A DNA stretch of 13,705 bases from a bacterium. GTDB lineage: Bacteria > Hydrothermota > UBA3072 > B12-G15. Both the position numbers and the translations under genes were made by a program. Shown in pieces: positions 7,534-13,705 of the stretch; within the stretch, counting starts at the first letter, position 1; each line of letters begins with the position of its first letter. The notes under the pieces were generated by a model that saw only the letters and a program-made list of their open reading frames with translations, searched no databases and had not been told where the DNA came from. The stretch lies in the NCBI GenBank assembly GCA_003646055.1, contig QNDZ01000026.1:1-13705 (forward strand). The letters are read 5' to 3'.

Positions 7534-8201
7534 ACATTCCTCCTGATGGTTATACATTCAGTTATACCCAGTACGGGATGGGATTCAAAGCCCATGTCTA
7601 TAATCAGACCATGTGCCTTTATCCCAAAACCAAAGCCTGGAACAAAAGGTGAAGTTCTGAATCCCAATCTCAAAATCAAAGGATTCATGTCCACCTGCAT
7701 CCCCCAGCCAGCATCTATACTACCCTTAAGGAGGGTCAATCTGAAACCCGTGGAAAACATTCTATCATAATACTTAATGTATGCCTCCTCCTCTGGATAA
7801 AACTCTCCGCCACCAATACCCGCAACTGCATTCCTCAATGTAAATCCTCCTGTATAGAACATGTACCTGTACTCTATTCCAAGATTTACTCTAAAACCAA
7901 AATCAAACCGGTCAGACCATCTGTCCAAAAGAAGGTGCGTTGACAGTCTAATAGAGAGGTCTTCAATGGAAAGTTCAAACTCTGGATAAAAGGTGTATTC
8001 CCTGTAGCCTCCAGCATAAAGATAGGTGAAGACCATCCTCATTGGCCAGTCTGTCTCAACCATCATTCCATTCAAGTCATTCAATGAATAATACCTGACA
8101 CCGGTTATGGACACTCCCTCAGCCCTTGAAGGAATAAGCCCCATCCCCATGGATGAGGCTGTATAAATGGGAAGGAACAAAGAAAGGAGTATAAAAATCA
8201 T
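7509..8201 (-). CDS. Small outer-membrane beta-barrel-like protein of unknown function
   Basis: The protein has 230 residues. MIFILLSLFLPIYTASSMG is a likely signal peptide, again without a basic n-region. The mature part has alternating hydrophobic strands rich in tyrosine, phenylalanine and glycine (FDFGFRVNLGIEYRYMFY, TGFRLTLL, LRLGFRTSPFVPGFGFGI). This is consistent with a small outer-membrane barrel. The C-terminal GLIIDMGFESHPVLGIT resembles the closing 'DYAFx.HP.LG.TH' strands of PorV/UPF0164-like barrel proteins, by eye only. The start forms ATGA with the stop of the aldehyde dehydrogenase gene and has no clear ribosome binding site, so coupled translation is likely. The function is unknown; the neighbours do not define it. 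Confidence 0.7.
   Translation of the reverse strand: MIFILLSLFLPIYTASSMGMGLIPSRAEGVSITGVRYYSLNDLNGMMVETDWPMRMVFTYLYAGGYREYTFYPEFELSIEDLSIRLSTHLLLDRWSDRFDFGFRVNLGIEYRYMFYTGGFTLRNAVAGIGGGEFYPEEEAYIKYYDRMFSTGFRLTLLKGSIDAGWGMQVDMNPLILRLGFRTSPFVPGFGFGIKAHGLIIDMGFESHPVLGITECITIRRNVWKSALNM
7538..7544 (-). promoter_or_regulatory. Ribosome binding site deciding the NUDIX start
   Basis: AGGAGGA on the minus strand, four bases before the ATG at 7533. It lies inside the 3' end of the upstream barrel gene and favours the inner start codon over the ATG at 7557. Confidence 0.7.
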
Positions 8202-9640
8202 TTCATTGATACAAACCGTATCTCGGTGTATTCCTCTATTGCAAATGGAGGGCCTTCCCTGCCCATCCCGCTCATCTTCACACCACCATAGGGCATATTG
8301 TCCACCCTGAATGTTGGGTAATCATTTATTATCACACTCCCAACCTCACACTCCCTCACTGCCATCAACATGTTTGAAATGCTCGGGGTGTATATACCCA
8401 CATTCAAACCATACATTGACCTGTTAACAAACTGGACTGCCTGGTCAAATGTTGAGAATGGCATAATGGAGACCACAGGTGCAAAGACTTCCCTGGACAC
8501 CACATCCATTTCAAAATTCACATCGGTCAGAACTGTTGGATAGAGGATTGAACCTTCTCTCTTCCCAAGGAGAAGTGGTCTTGCTCCCATTTCAATGGCA
8601 TCCTTAACCCATTTTTCTGCCCTGATTGCCTCTCCTTCTGTTATCATGGGGCCATAGAGGACATCAGGGTCCATTGGGTCACCTATTTTTACCTGTTTAG
8701 ATGCCTCAACAAACATCTCTGAAAATTTGTCAAACAGTGATGTATGGACATAAATCCTCTGTATTGAGATACACACCTGGCCCGAATTGGCATAGGTACC
8801 AATCACTGCCCTGTCAACAACCTCCTCAAGATTCTCAACCCCCTCGTCTATTACAAGTGCTGAATTTGAACCCAGTTCAAGGAGAGTCCTCTTCATCCCT
8901 GATATTCTTCTTATCCTTTCACCAACAGGAACACTACCTGTGAAACTTATAAGTTTAATATCATCACTGGTTGAGAGTATCTCGCCTGTTTCACCACCAG
9001 GTCCAAAAACAAGGTTTATAACACCTTCAGGAATACCGGCATCCACAAGGATATCTGTCAGTAATATGGCTGTGAGTGGTGTATATGAAGATGGCTTCCA
9101 CACGATTGTATCACCTGCTGCAATTGCTGGGGCTATCTTATGGGCAGGAAGATTCAATGGAAAATTAAAGGGGGTAATGGCAGCAACAGGTCCGAGTGGA
9201 ACCCTTATGAAGAACCCCATTCTTCCCTCTCCACCAGCAGCAGCATCCATTGGCACAGTCTCACCGGAAAGTTTATCCGCCTCATCCGCAGCAAATGTGA
9301 AGGTCTCAATAGCCCTTGAAACCTCCCCCCTTGCAAATCTTATGGCCTTACCAGATTCAAGGGTTATTGTCCTTGCAATGACCTCTCTTTTCTGTTCAAG
9401 CCTTTTTGCCACCTCTCTAAGAATCTTTGCCCTGAACATAAGGGGTCTGTGTCTAAAATCATCAAATGCCTCTTTTGCACTCTGAATAGCAGAAAGGACA
9501 TCCTCTCTGGATGCCCTTCCAACCATCCCTATTTTCTCTCCTGTGTAGGGATTTATCACATCTATACCCTCTTCTGTATCCCTCCATTCACCCCCAATAA
9601 AAACCTTTTGCCTTATAAATTCTTTATGTAGTTCATCCAT
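8198..9640 (-). CDS. NAD(P)-dependent aldehyde dehydrogenase (lactaldehyde/GAPN-like branch)
   Basis: The enzyme oxidises an aldehyde to an acid with NAD(P)+ in the cytoplasm. The 480-residue length is typical of the superfamily. Key residues are all present: N159 in ITPFNFP, K182 in WKPSS, the cofactor loop FTGSVPVG (233-240), the general base E256 in LLELGSN, the catalytic C290 in NSGQVC, and E384 in REVFAPV. SGQVCISIQRIYVH and the end segment PYGGVKMSGMGREG recall the lactaldehyde dehydrogenase-like (ALDH21) and phosphonoacetaldehyde or non-phosphorylating GAPDH-like members. The substrate cannot be fixed from this sequence. The start at 9640 overlaps the hypB end by 28 bases and has a G-rich sequence upstream (GGGGTGG). 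The stop overlaps the next gene (ATGA). Confidence 0.93.
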   Translation of the reverse strand: MDELHKEFIRQKVFIGGEWRDTEEGIDVINPYTGEKIGMVGRASREDVLSAIQSAKEAFDDFRHRPLMFRAKILREVAKRLEQKREVIARTITLESGKAIRFARGEVSRAIETFTFAADEADKLSGETVPMDAAAGGEGRMGFFIRVPLGPVAAITPFNFPLNLPAHKIAPAIAAGDTIVWKPSSYTPLTAILLTDILVDAGIPEGVINLVFGPGGETGEILSTSDDIKLISFTGSVPVGERIRRISGMKRTLLELGSNSALVIDEGVENLEEVVDRAVIGTYANSGQVCISIQRIYVHTSLFDKFSEMFVEASKQVKIGDPMDPDVLYGPMITEGEAIRAEKWVKDAIEMGARPLLLGKREGSILYPTVLTDVNFEMDVVSREVFAPVVSIMPFSTFDQAVQFVNRSMYGLNVGIYTPSISNMLMAVRECEVGSVIINDYPTFRVDNMPYGGVKMSGMGREGPPFAIEEYTEIRFVSMK

Positions 9641-10260
9641 TTTTCCACCCCTTCTCCTGTTTTTACTGAAAGAGGGAAAACAAGAATGTCTTTGTTAATC
9701 TTCCTGGCGTTCTTAACAATGTTCTCAAGACTCACATCCATGTAGGGAAGAAGGTCTGTTTTGGAAATGACAAGTACCTGAGACCTTCTGAACATCAAGG
9801 GATACTTAAGGGGTTTATCTTCACCCTCAGTTACACTGAGAACAACCACATTGATATGTGCTCCCGTATCAAACTCAGCAGGACAGACAAGGTTCCCAAT
9901 ATTCTCTACAAGGAGAAAGTCAACTCCTTCAAGATTCATCTCTCCAATGGCCGTCTTTATCCATGCTGCCTCAAGATGGCAATCACCACCAAAAGGTCCT
10001 GTGTTTATCTGGTAAATCTCAACACCCTTTTTCTGGAGTTTCTCAGCATCAATGGAGGTCTCAATATCACCCTCAATTATTGCAAACTTTTTATCCTTAA
10101 GTTCATCCATTGTCTTTTCAATCAATGAGGTTTTGCCTGAACCAGGGGAACCCATGATATTGATGAAGGTTATACCTTTTTCCTTCAGTTCCTTTCTGAG
10201 TTCATCTGCCACCTGGTCATTGGCAGCAAACACACTTTTCAGGGTTTTAATCTTCTTCAT
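9613..10260 (-). CDS. hypB: Hydrogenase/urease nickel incorporation GTPase HypB
   Basis: HypB is a SIMIBI-class GTPase that, with HypA, delivers nickel to the [NiFe]-hydrogenase large subunit. The 215-residue length matches the core protein without the N-terminal histidine-rich or CxxCGC extension found in E. coli and others. Visible motifs are Walker A GSPGSGKT (37-44), GDIETSIDAEKL (64-75), the metal-site C94-H95 in GGDCHLEA, VENIGNLVCPA with C126 (118-128), and SKTDL as the guanine-specificity motif (166-170). An AGGAGG lies four bases before the ATG. No hypA, other hyp gene or hydrogenase subunit lies in the window, so the partners must be elsewhere. The gene is preceded by the only sizeable gap in the array, which contains a possible promoter. 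Confidence 0.95.
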   Translation of the reverse strand: MKKIKTLKSVFAANDQVADELRKELKEKGITFINIMGSPGSGKTSLIEKTMDELKDKKFAIIEGDIETSIDAEKLQKKGVEIYQINTGPFGGDCHLEAAWIKTAIGEMNLEGVDFLLVENIGNLVCPAEFDTGAHINVVVLSVTEGEDKPLKYPLMFRRSQVLVISKTDLLPYMDVSLENIVKNARKINKDILVFPLSVKTGEGVEKWMNYIKNL

Positions 10261-10264
10261 CCCA

Positions 10265-10270
10265 CCTCCT
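10265..10270 (-). promoter_or_regulatory. Ribosome binding site of hypB
   Basis: AGGAGG on the minus strand, four bases upstream of the hypB ATG. It is one of the strongest Shine-Dalgarno sequences in the array and supports 10260 as the start. Confidence 0.75.
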
Positions 10271-10282
10271 CATCTTTAGATA

Positions 10283-10310
10283 AGAATAAACGACTCCTTC
10301 TATTTGTCAA
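10283..10310 (-). promoter_or_regulatory. Possible sigma-70-type promoter before hypB
   Basis: On the minus strand TTGACA (10310-10305), a perfect -35 match, is followed after 16 bases by TATTCT (10288-10283), a four-of-six -10 match. TTGACA overlaps the methyltransferase stop codon. Transcription would begin near 10276, leaving a very short leader before the ribosome binding site. This is the only plausible internal promoter position seen between the minus-strand genes. Confidence 0.3.
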
Positions 10311-10900
10311 TTTTCATCCTTTCTGAAGAGCAGGGCAATAAAGGTATACGAGTCATCTGTCTTGATAGCCCTGCAGACATCAATTAGGGTAAACCCTGTT
10401 TTTTTTAAGAGTTCAACTGCTTCTTCTTCTGAAAACAGTCTGGCGTGGGAATAAACAGAATGGCCAGTTTCACCCTTCTTCTGATACTCCTTTCCAACCC
10501 TTGATTCCCTGTTGATTATGCCGAGAACTACATGACCATCTGATACAAGCACCCTTTTCGCTTCGTTAAGCACTTTTTCTGGGTTGGATACAAAACAGAG
10601 GGTGGTGTTCAAAAGAACAAGGTCAAAGGAACTGGGCTTGAACGGAAGTTGCTCACCCTTTCCACAGATGGACACAATACCCCTGTTTTTTGCCATCTTG
10701 AGAAGCTCCATTGAAGGGTCAATCCCGATGGGTATTCCTATTTCCACGGAAAATCTTCCTGAGCCAATCCCAATTTCAATCCCCTTTGTGAACTCAGGGA
10801 AAATTGAATTGAGACATCTCACCTCTTCAAGGAAGATTTCCCTTCCATCCTCGTCAAACCACCTGTCAAACCTTTCTGCAATACTATCAAAAACAGGCAT
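10307..10900 (-). CDS. Class I SAM-dependent methyltransferase
   Basis: This is a 197-residue protein of the Methyltransferase_11 (UbiE/Coq5-like) type. The SAM-binding motif I is EIGIGSGRF (42-50), followed by the acidic residue D61 that should contact the ribose. The stretch 82-86 (GEQLP) and SFDLVLLNTTLCFVSNPEKV (91-110) are motifs II/III. NEAKRVLVSDGHVVLGIINR (112-131) is typical of the family. The C-terminal part (FSEEEAVELLKKTGF) is the usual variable cap. The substrate is unknown; the N-terminal FDSIAERFDRWF is common in methyltransferases acting on small molecules. It starts three bases after the glutamate dehydrogenase stop and has no clear ribosome binding site, so its translation probably depends on the upstream gene. 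Confidence 0.85.
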   Translation of the reverse strand: MPVFDSIAERFDRWFDEDGREIFLEEVRCLNSIFPEFTKGIEIGIGSGRFSVEIGIPIGIDPSMELLKMAKNRGIVSICGKGEQLPFKPSSFDLVLLNTTLCFVSNPEKVLNEAKRVLVSDGHVVLGIINRESRVGKEYQKKGETGHSVYSHARLFSEEEAVELLKKTGFTLIDVCRAIKTDDSYTFIALLFRKDEN

Positions 10901-10903
10901 TTT

Positions 10904-12151
10904 TTAAGGAAAGAGTCCCCTATCCCTGTAAACTTCCTGTATCCTTGAAAGTGCAAGGATGTAAGAGCCTGTTCTCAGGTCAACGTTGTATTTCTCTGAA
11001 GTTCTGTAAACCTCCTCTGTTGCCCTTGACAGTTTTTTCTTCATTCTTCTATCAACTTCCTCCTCATCCCAGAAATATCCCTGATTTGCCTGAACCCATT
11101 CAAAGTAACTCACCAGAACACCACCTGAATTTGCAAGGATATCGGGAATAACATCAATTCCCCTTTTGCTCAAAATTTCGTCTGCTTCAGGGGTTGTTGG
11201 ACCATTGGCACCCTCAGAAATATATTTTGCCCTTATGTGGTCAACATTGAGTTCAGTTATTGCTCCCTCCAGTGCAGCAGGAACAAGGATATCAACATCA
11301 AGGTACAGGATATCATCCTTCTTTGGCATATCTTCAGCATCAGGAAAACCCTTAACACCTTTTGTTTCCTCAACATACTTGATAAGTTCCGGAACATTTA
11401 TACCTGAAGGATTCACAATACCACCTGTTATATCAGAAATACCAACAACCTTCGCTCCCATCCTGTGGAAGTAAAGGGCTGCATATGAACCAACATTACC
11501 AAAACCCTGAACAGCAACAGTCTTGCCCTCTATACTCTCTCCCTTTATCCTCAGGTACTCGGATGTTACAATTGCAACACCCTTACCAGTTGCCTCTCTT
11601 CTACCAACAGAACCACCTATTGAGCGTGACTTTCCTGTAACCACTCCCGGTTGATTGATACCCTTAAAAGCACTGTACGTATCCATAATCCATGCCATTG
11701 TCTTTGAGCCTGTAAAAACATCAGGGGCAGGTATATCCATTGATGGCCCAAGAACAGGCATGAGTGCATAGGTGAATCTCCTTGTAAGCCTTTCAAGTTC
11801 ACCCTCTGACATCCCTGTGGGGTCACATATCACACCACCTTTACCACCGCCAAAAGGAATATCAATTACAGCACACTTCCAGGTCATCCATCCTGCAAGG
11901 GCTATAACCTCTTCCTTTGTTACATCTGGATGGAATCTTATTCCACCCTTGAATGGTCCCCTAAAGTCATTGTACTGACACCTGTATCCTGTGAAAACCT
12001 TTATACTCCCATCATCCATCTTAATGGGTATTGAAACCTCTATAACCCTTTTGGGATGCTTGAGAACTTCCAGAAGTTCCCTTTCAAGCCTCATGATGCT
12101 TGCTGCCTTTTCCAGTTGTTCCTTCATCATTTCATAAGGTGATATTCCCAT
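10904..12151 (-). CDS. gdhA: Glutamate dehydrogenase (Glu/Leu/Phe/Val dehydrogenase family)
   Basis: The enzyme reversibly deaminates glutamate to 2-oxoglutarate and ammonia with NAD(P). The 415-residue length fits the short hexameric class of thermophiles, archaea and Bacillus RocG. The glutamate-binding and catalytic region is complete: GPFKGGIRFHPDV with K68, WKCAVIDIPFGGGKGG with K92 and catalytic K104, and PAPDVFTG (141-148). The Rossmann motif is GFGNVG (216-221). I chose the ATG at 12151 rather than an in-frame TTG at 12172, because GGGAGGA sits four bases upstream and the family begins near there. This leaves a 10-base gap after the aminopeptidase gene. Cofactor choice cannot be read with confidence. 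Its position after a peptidase suggests use in peptide or amino-acid catabolism, which is inference. Confidence 0.95.
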   Translation of the reverse strand: MGISPYEMMKEQLEKAASIMRLERELLEVLKHPKRVIEVSIPIKMDDGSIKVFTGYRCQYNDFRGPFKGGIRFHPDVTKEEVIALAGWMTWKCAVIDIPFGGGKGGVICDPTGMSEGELERLTRRFTYALMPVLGPSMDIPAPDVFTGSKTMAWIMDTYSAFKGINQPGVVTGKSRSIGGSVGRREATGKGVAIVTSEYLRIKGESIEGKTVAVQGFGNVGSYAALYFHRMGAKVVGISDITGGIVNPSGINVPELIKYVEETKGVKGFPDAEDMPKKDDILYLDVDILVPAALEGAITELNVDHIRAKYISEGANGPTTPEADEILSKRGIDVIPDILANSGGVLVSYFEWVQANQGYFWDEEEVDRRMKKKLSRATEEVYRTSEKYNVDLRTGSYILALSRIQEVYRDRGLFP

Positions 12152-12155
12152 AGTA

Positions 12156-12163
12156 TCCTCCCT
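12156..12163 (-). promoter_or_regulatory. Ribosome binding site deciding the glutamate dehydrogenase start
   Basis: AGGGAGGA on the minus strand overlaps the TAG stop of the aminopeptidase gene and lies four bases before the ATG at 12151. It rules against the upstream TTG at 12172. Confidence 0.75.
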
Positions 12164-13484
12164 ATGATTCAAGGAATGCCCTGAAACCCTTGTAAGCCTG
12201 ATAAACGTCTATTTTGCTTGATATTTCAAATGGTGAGTGCATGGCAAGAAGTGGAATACCAGAATCTATTGTATCAATCCCAAACTCTGCAATAAAGCGT
12301 GCCACGGTTCCTCCACCACCCTCATCAACCTTGCCCAGTTCCCCTGTCTGCCACAAAACATTATTTTCATTAAATATCCTTCTTATCTCATAAACCAATT
12401 CAGCATGGGCATCGTTTGTCCCACCCTTTCCCCTGTGGCCTGTGTACTTTGTCAAAACAAGCCCATAACCAAGCCTTGCAGCATTGGTGGTGTCATGGAC
12501 TTCAGGAAACAGAGGGTTAACCCCTGCATTAACATCAGCAGAAAGGCATACAGAGGCATTCAGGGTCTTTCTTATGTTTTTATAGGTTGGTTCAATTCCC
12601 AGTTCTTCAAGCACCTCTATTACAATGTCCTCAATAATCCTTGAGGTGGCACCAGTGTTCCCTGTGCTCCCTATCTCTTCCTTATCATACAGTATAACAA
12701 CAGGTGTCCTATTACCACCTCCCATGCCTGCAATGGCCTTCAATGCAGTGAATGAACATACCCTGTCATCCTGACCATAGGCACCAATCAAAGAACGATC
12801 TATTCCAACCTCACGTGCATTCCACGCGGGGACAAGTTGAAGTTCACTGCTTATCAGGTCTTCCTCTTCAATTCCGTAGTTCTTTTTCAACAGGTCAAGT
12901 ATAAACTTTTTGAATCTGTTCTCCTTCACCTTTGCTGGTTTTGAACCTGCAATGCAGTCAAGATTTTCCCCCTCAATGATTTCTGTGGCCTTCTTCTCCA
13001 TCTGTTTTCTTGAGAGATGTGGCAGGAGGTCTGGGATAGTTAAAACAGGTTCTCTTTCATTTTCACCTATTCTTATTTCAACCTTTGTTCCATCCTTCTT
13101 GATCACCACACCATGGAGTGCAAGCGGTATGGAAAGCCACTGGTATTTCTTTATTCCACCATAGTAATGCGTATTGAAGAGAACAAAATTCTCTTTTTCA
13201 AGAACAGGCTGTGGTTTCAGGTCAATTCTGGGTGCATCCACATGTGCAGCAATAATCCTGAGTCCTTCCTCAACAGGATTCCCCTGGGGTCTGAATATTC
13301 CAAGGGTCTTTCCATGAAAAACCCTGTATGAGAGACCCCATTGTTCGGCAATTTCCATTGATGCCTGAACAAATTCTCTTTCAGTTTTATTCTTTGACAT
13401 AAAGTCCATATACTCCTCAGCAAACTTCTGCACCTCAGATAGTTCCTTCTCTGATAGAACTTCCCATCCACTCTTTTTATCCAT
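12162..13484 (-). CDS. apeA: M18 family metalloaminopeptidase
   Basis: This is a cytoplasmic di-zinc aminopeptidase of the M18 (aspartyl aminopeptidase) family, likely releasing N-terminal residues from peptides. The 440-residue length is typical. The metal and catalytic residues are visible: H81 and D83 in AAHVDAPR, the bridging aspartate in GQDDR (238-242), E269-E270 in YDKEEIGSTGN, D317 in SADVNAGVNP, and H416 in HSPFEISS. KYTGHRGKGGTNDAHAELV (346-364) is also family-specific. The ATG at 13484 is chosen over an in-frame TTG at 13511, because AAAGGAGGAG lies directly upstream. The start lies eight bases inside the end of the preceding membrane-protein gene. Bacterial members of this subgroup are usually named M18 family aminopeptidase 1. 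Confidence 0.94.
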   Translation of the reverse strand: MDKKSGWEVLSEKELSEVQKFAEEYMDFMSKNKTEREFVQASMEIAEQWGLSYRVFHGKTLGIFRPQGNPVEEGLRIIAAHVDAPRIDLKPQPVLEKENFVLFNTHYYGGIKKYQWLSIPLALHGVVIKKDGTKVEIRIGENEREPVLTIPDLLPHLSRKQMEKKATEIIEGENLDCIAGSKPAKVKENRFKKFILDLLKKNYGIEEEDLISSELQLVPAWNAREVGIDRSLIGAYGQDDRVCSFTALKAIAGMGGGNRTPVVILYDKEEIGSTGNTGATSRIIEDIVIEVLEELGIEPTYKNIRKTLNASVCLSADVNAGVNPLFPEVHDTTNAARLGYGLVLTKYTGHRGKGGTNDAHAELVYEIRRIFNENNVLWQTGELGKVDEGGGGTVARFIAEFGIDTIDSGIPLLAMHSPFEISSKIDVYQAYKGFRAFLES

Positions 13485-13704
13485 ATCTCCTCCTTTCCAT
13501 AAGATATTCAATCACTGCAAGTAAAACAAACAACATAAGGAAAAAGGTTGTTCCATCGTACCTTCTCTGTTCAGAGAATATTAACCTCATTTCTCTTTTA
13601 TTCAAGGGCTCAAGGTTGTATTCTTCTTCAGGTGGATTTATAGCATAAAGGAAAGTTACACCTTTCCTCTTTACAAGGTAAAAGCCTCTCTCTTTAAATA
13701 CAAA
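13477..13704 (-). CDS. C-terminal fragment of a BatA-like membrane protein
   Basis: An open frame enters from the right edge and ends with TAA at 13477, giving the last 75 residues of a protein whose start is outside the window. It contains a beta strand segment (GFYLVKRKGVTFLYAINPP), the stretch EEEYNLEPLNKREMRLIF, and one transmembrane helix (TTFFLMLFVLLAVIEYL). It finishes with the basic cytoplasmic tail MERRRYG. 'NPPEEEYNLEPLNKREM' followed by a last membrane helix is the pattern at the end of BatA/aerotolerance-type proteins (NVDPxESDLxxL...). Those proteins have an N-terminal membrane domain and a large periplasmic region. This is by eye; the coding call is sure, the family fairly likely. 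It overlaps the aminopeptidase start by eight bases. Confidence 0.7.
   Translation of the reverse strand, partial: FVFKERGFYLVKRKGVTFLYAINPPEEEYNLEPLNKREMRLIFSEQRRYDGTTFFLMLFVLLAVIEYLMERRRYG
13489..13496 (-). promoter_or_regulatory. Ribosome binding site deciding the M18 aminopeptidase start
   Basis: AAAGGAGG on the minus strand, four bases before the ATG at 13484 and inside the end of the upstream gene. It decides the start in favour of ATG over the TTG at 13511. Confidence 0.75.
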
Positions 13705-13705
13705 C

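Noticed and set aside
8940..9485. A 181-codon open frame on the plus strand opposite the aldehyde dehydrogenase gene
   Set aside because: It is antisense to a gene with every catalytic residue in place, and its low-complexity Ser/Ala/Pro-rich translation is typical of a shadow frame.
9613..10900. A hydrogenase maturation operon around hypB
   Set aside because: The neighbours are an aldehyde dehydrogenase and a generic methyltransferase; no other hyp gene is present in the window.
12152..12172. TTG start at 12172 for glutamate dehydrogenase
   Set aside because: The ATG at 12151 has a strong ribosome binding site four bases upstream, and that site would lie inside the coding region if TTG were used.
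13485..13511. TTG start at 13511 for the M18 aminopeptidase
   Set aside because: A strong AAAGGAGG lies just before the ATG at 13484, and the TTG would add nine residues overlapping the upstream gene with no family support.

Overview
The window comes from a diderm (Gram-negative type) bacterium. It carries lpxD and lptD, which make and export lipopolysaccharide, plus two further predicted outer-membrane beta-barrel proteins. Base composition is moderately AT-rich, genes are packed very tightly, and the gene mix does not match any model proteobacterium I know. The ComEA-like/beta-barrel protein, the small PorV-like barrel protein and the BatA-like membrane protein suggest a deep-branching lineage near Bacteroidetes/FCB or a candidate phylum such as WOR-3/Hydrothermae. 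That placement is inference only.

Region 1 (1-3118, + strand) is an outer-membrane biogenesis cluster. It holds the 3' end of an unidentified gene, then lpxD (lipid A acylation), then lptD (LPS insertion into the outer membrane). Each joins the next by a 4-base ATGA stop/start overlap, so the three are probably co-translated.

Region 2 (3119-3582) is the only long non-coding stretch and lies between the convergent lptD and priA genes. It is bounded by 29-base near-perfect terminal inverted repeats, each preceded by a small C-run/G-run hairpin. The interior has several short hairpins and an extra 11-base copy of the repeat core. It looks like a non-autonomous MITE-like or REP-like element of about 435 bp and is the most unusual structure here.

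Region 3 (3583-13704, - strand) is a long collinear array. In transcription order it contains: the end of a BatA-like membrane protein, M18 aminopeptidase, glutamate dehydrogenase family enzyme, SAM methyltransferase, HypB, aldehyde dehydrogenase, small outer-membrane barrel protein, ADP-ribose pyrophosphatase-like NUDIX hydrolase, HhH/outer-membrane barrel protein, and PriA. The junctions are overlaps or gaps of 10 bases or less, except a 46-base gap before hypB that contains a possible promoter. Themes are amino-acid/peptide catabolism (aminopeptidase, glutamate dehydrogenase, aldehyde dehydrogenase), nickel-enzyme maturation, and a DNA-related pair (HhH barrel protein and PriA) coupled by ATGA.

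No tRNA, rRNA, CRISPR array or complete transposase gene was seen. The clearest leads are the inverted-repeat element, the HhH-barrel/priA coupling, and a PriA that seems to lack its winged-helix domain.
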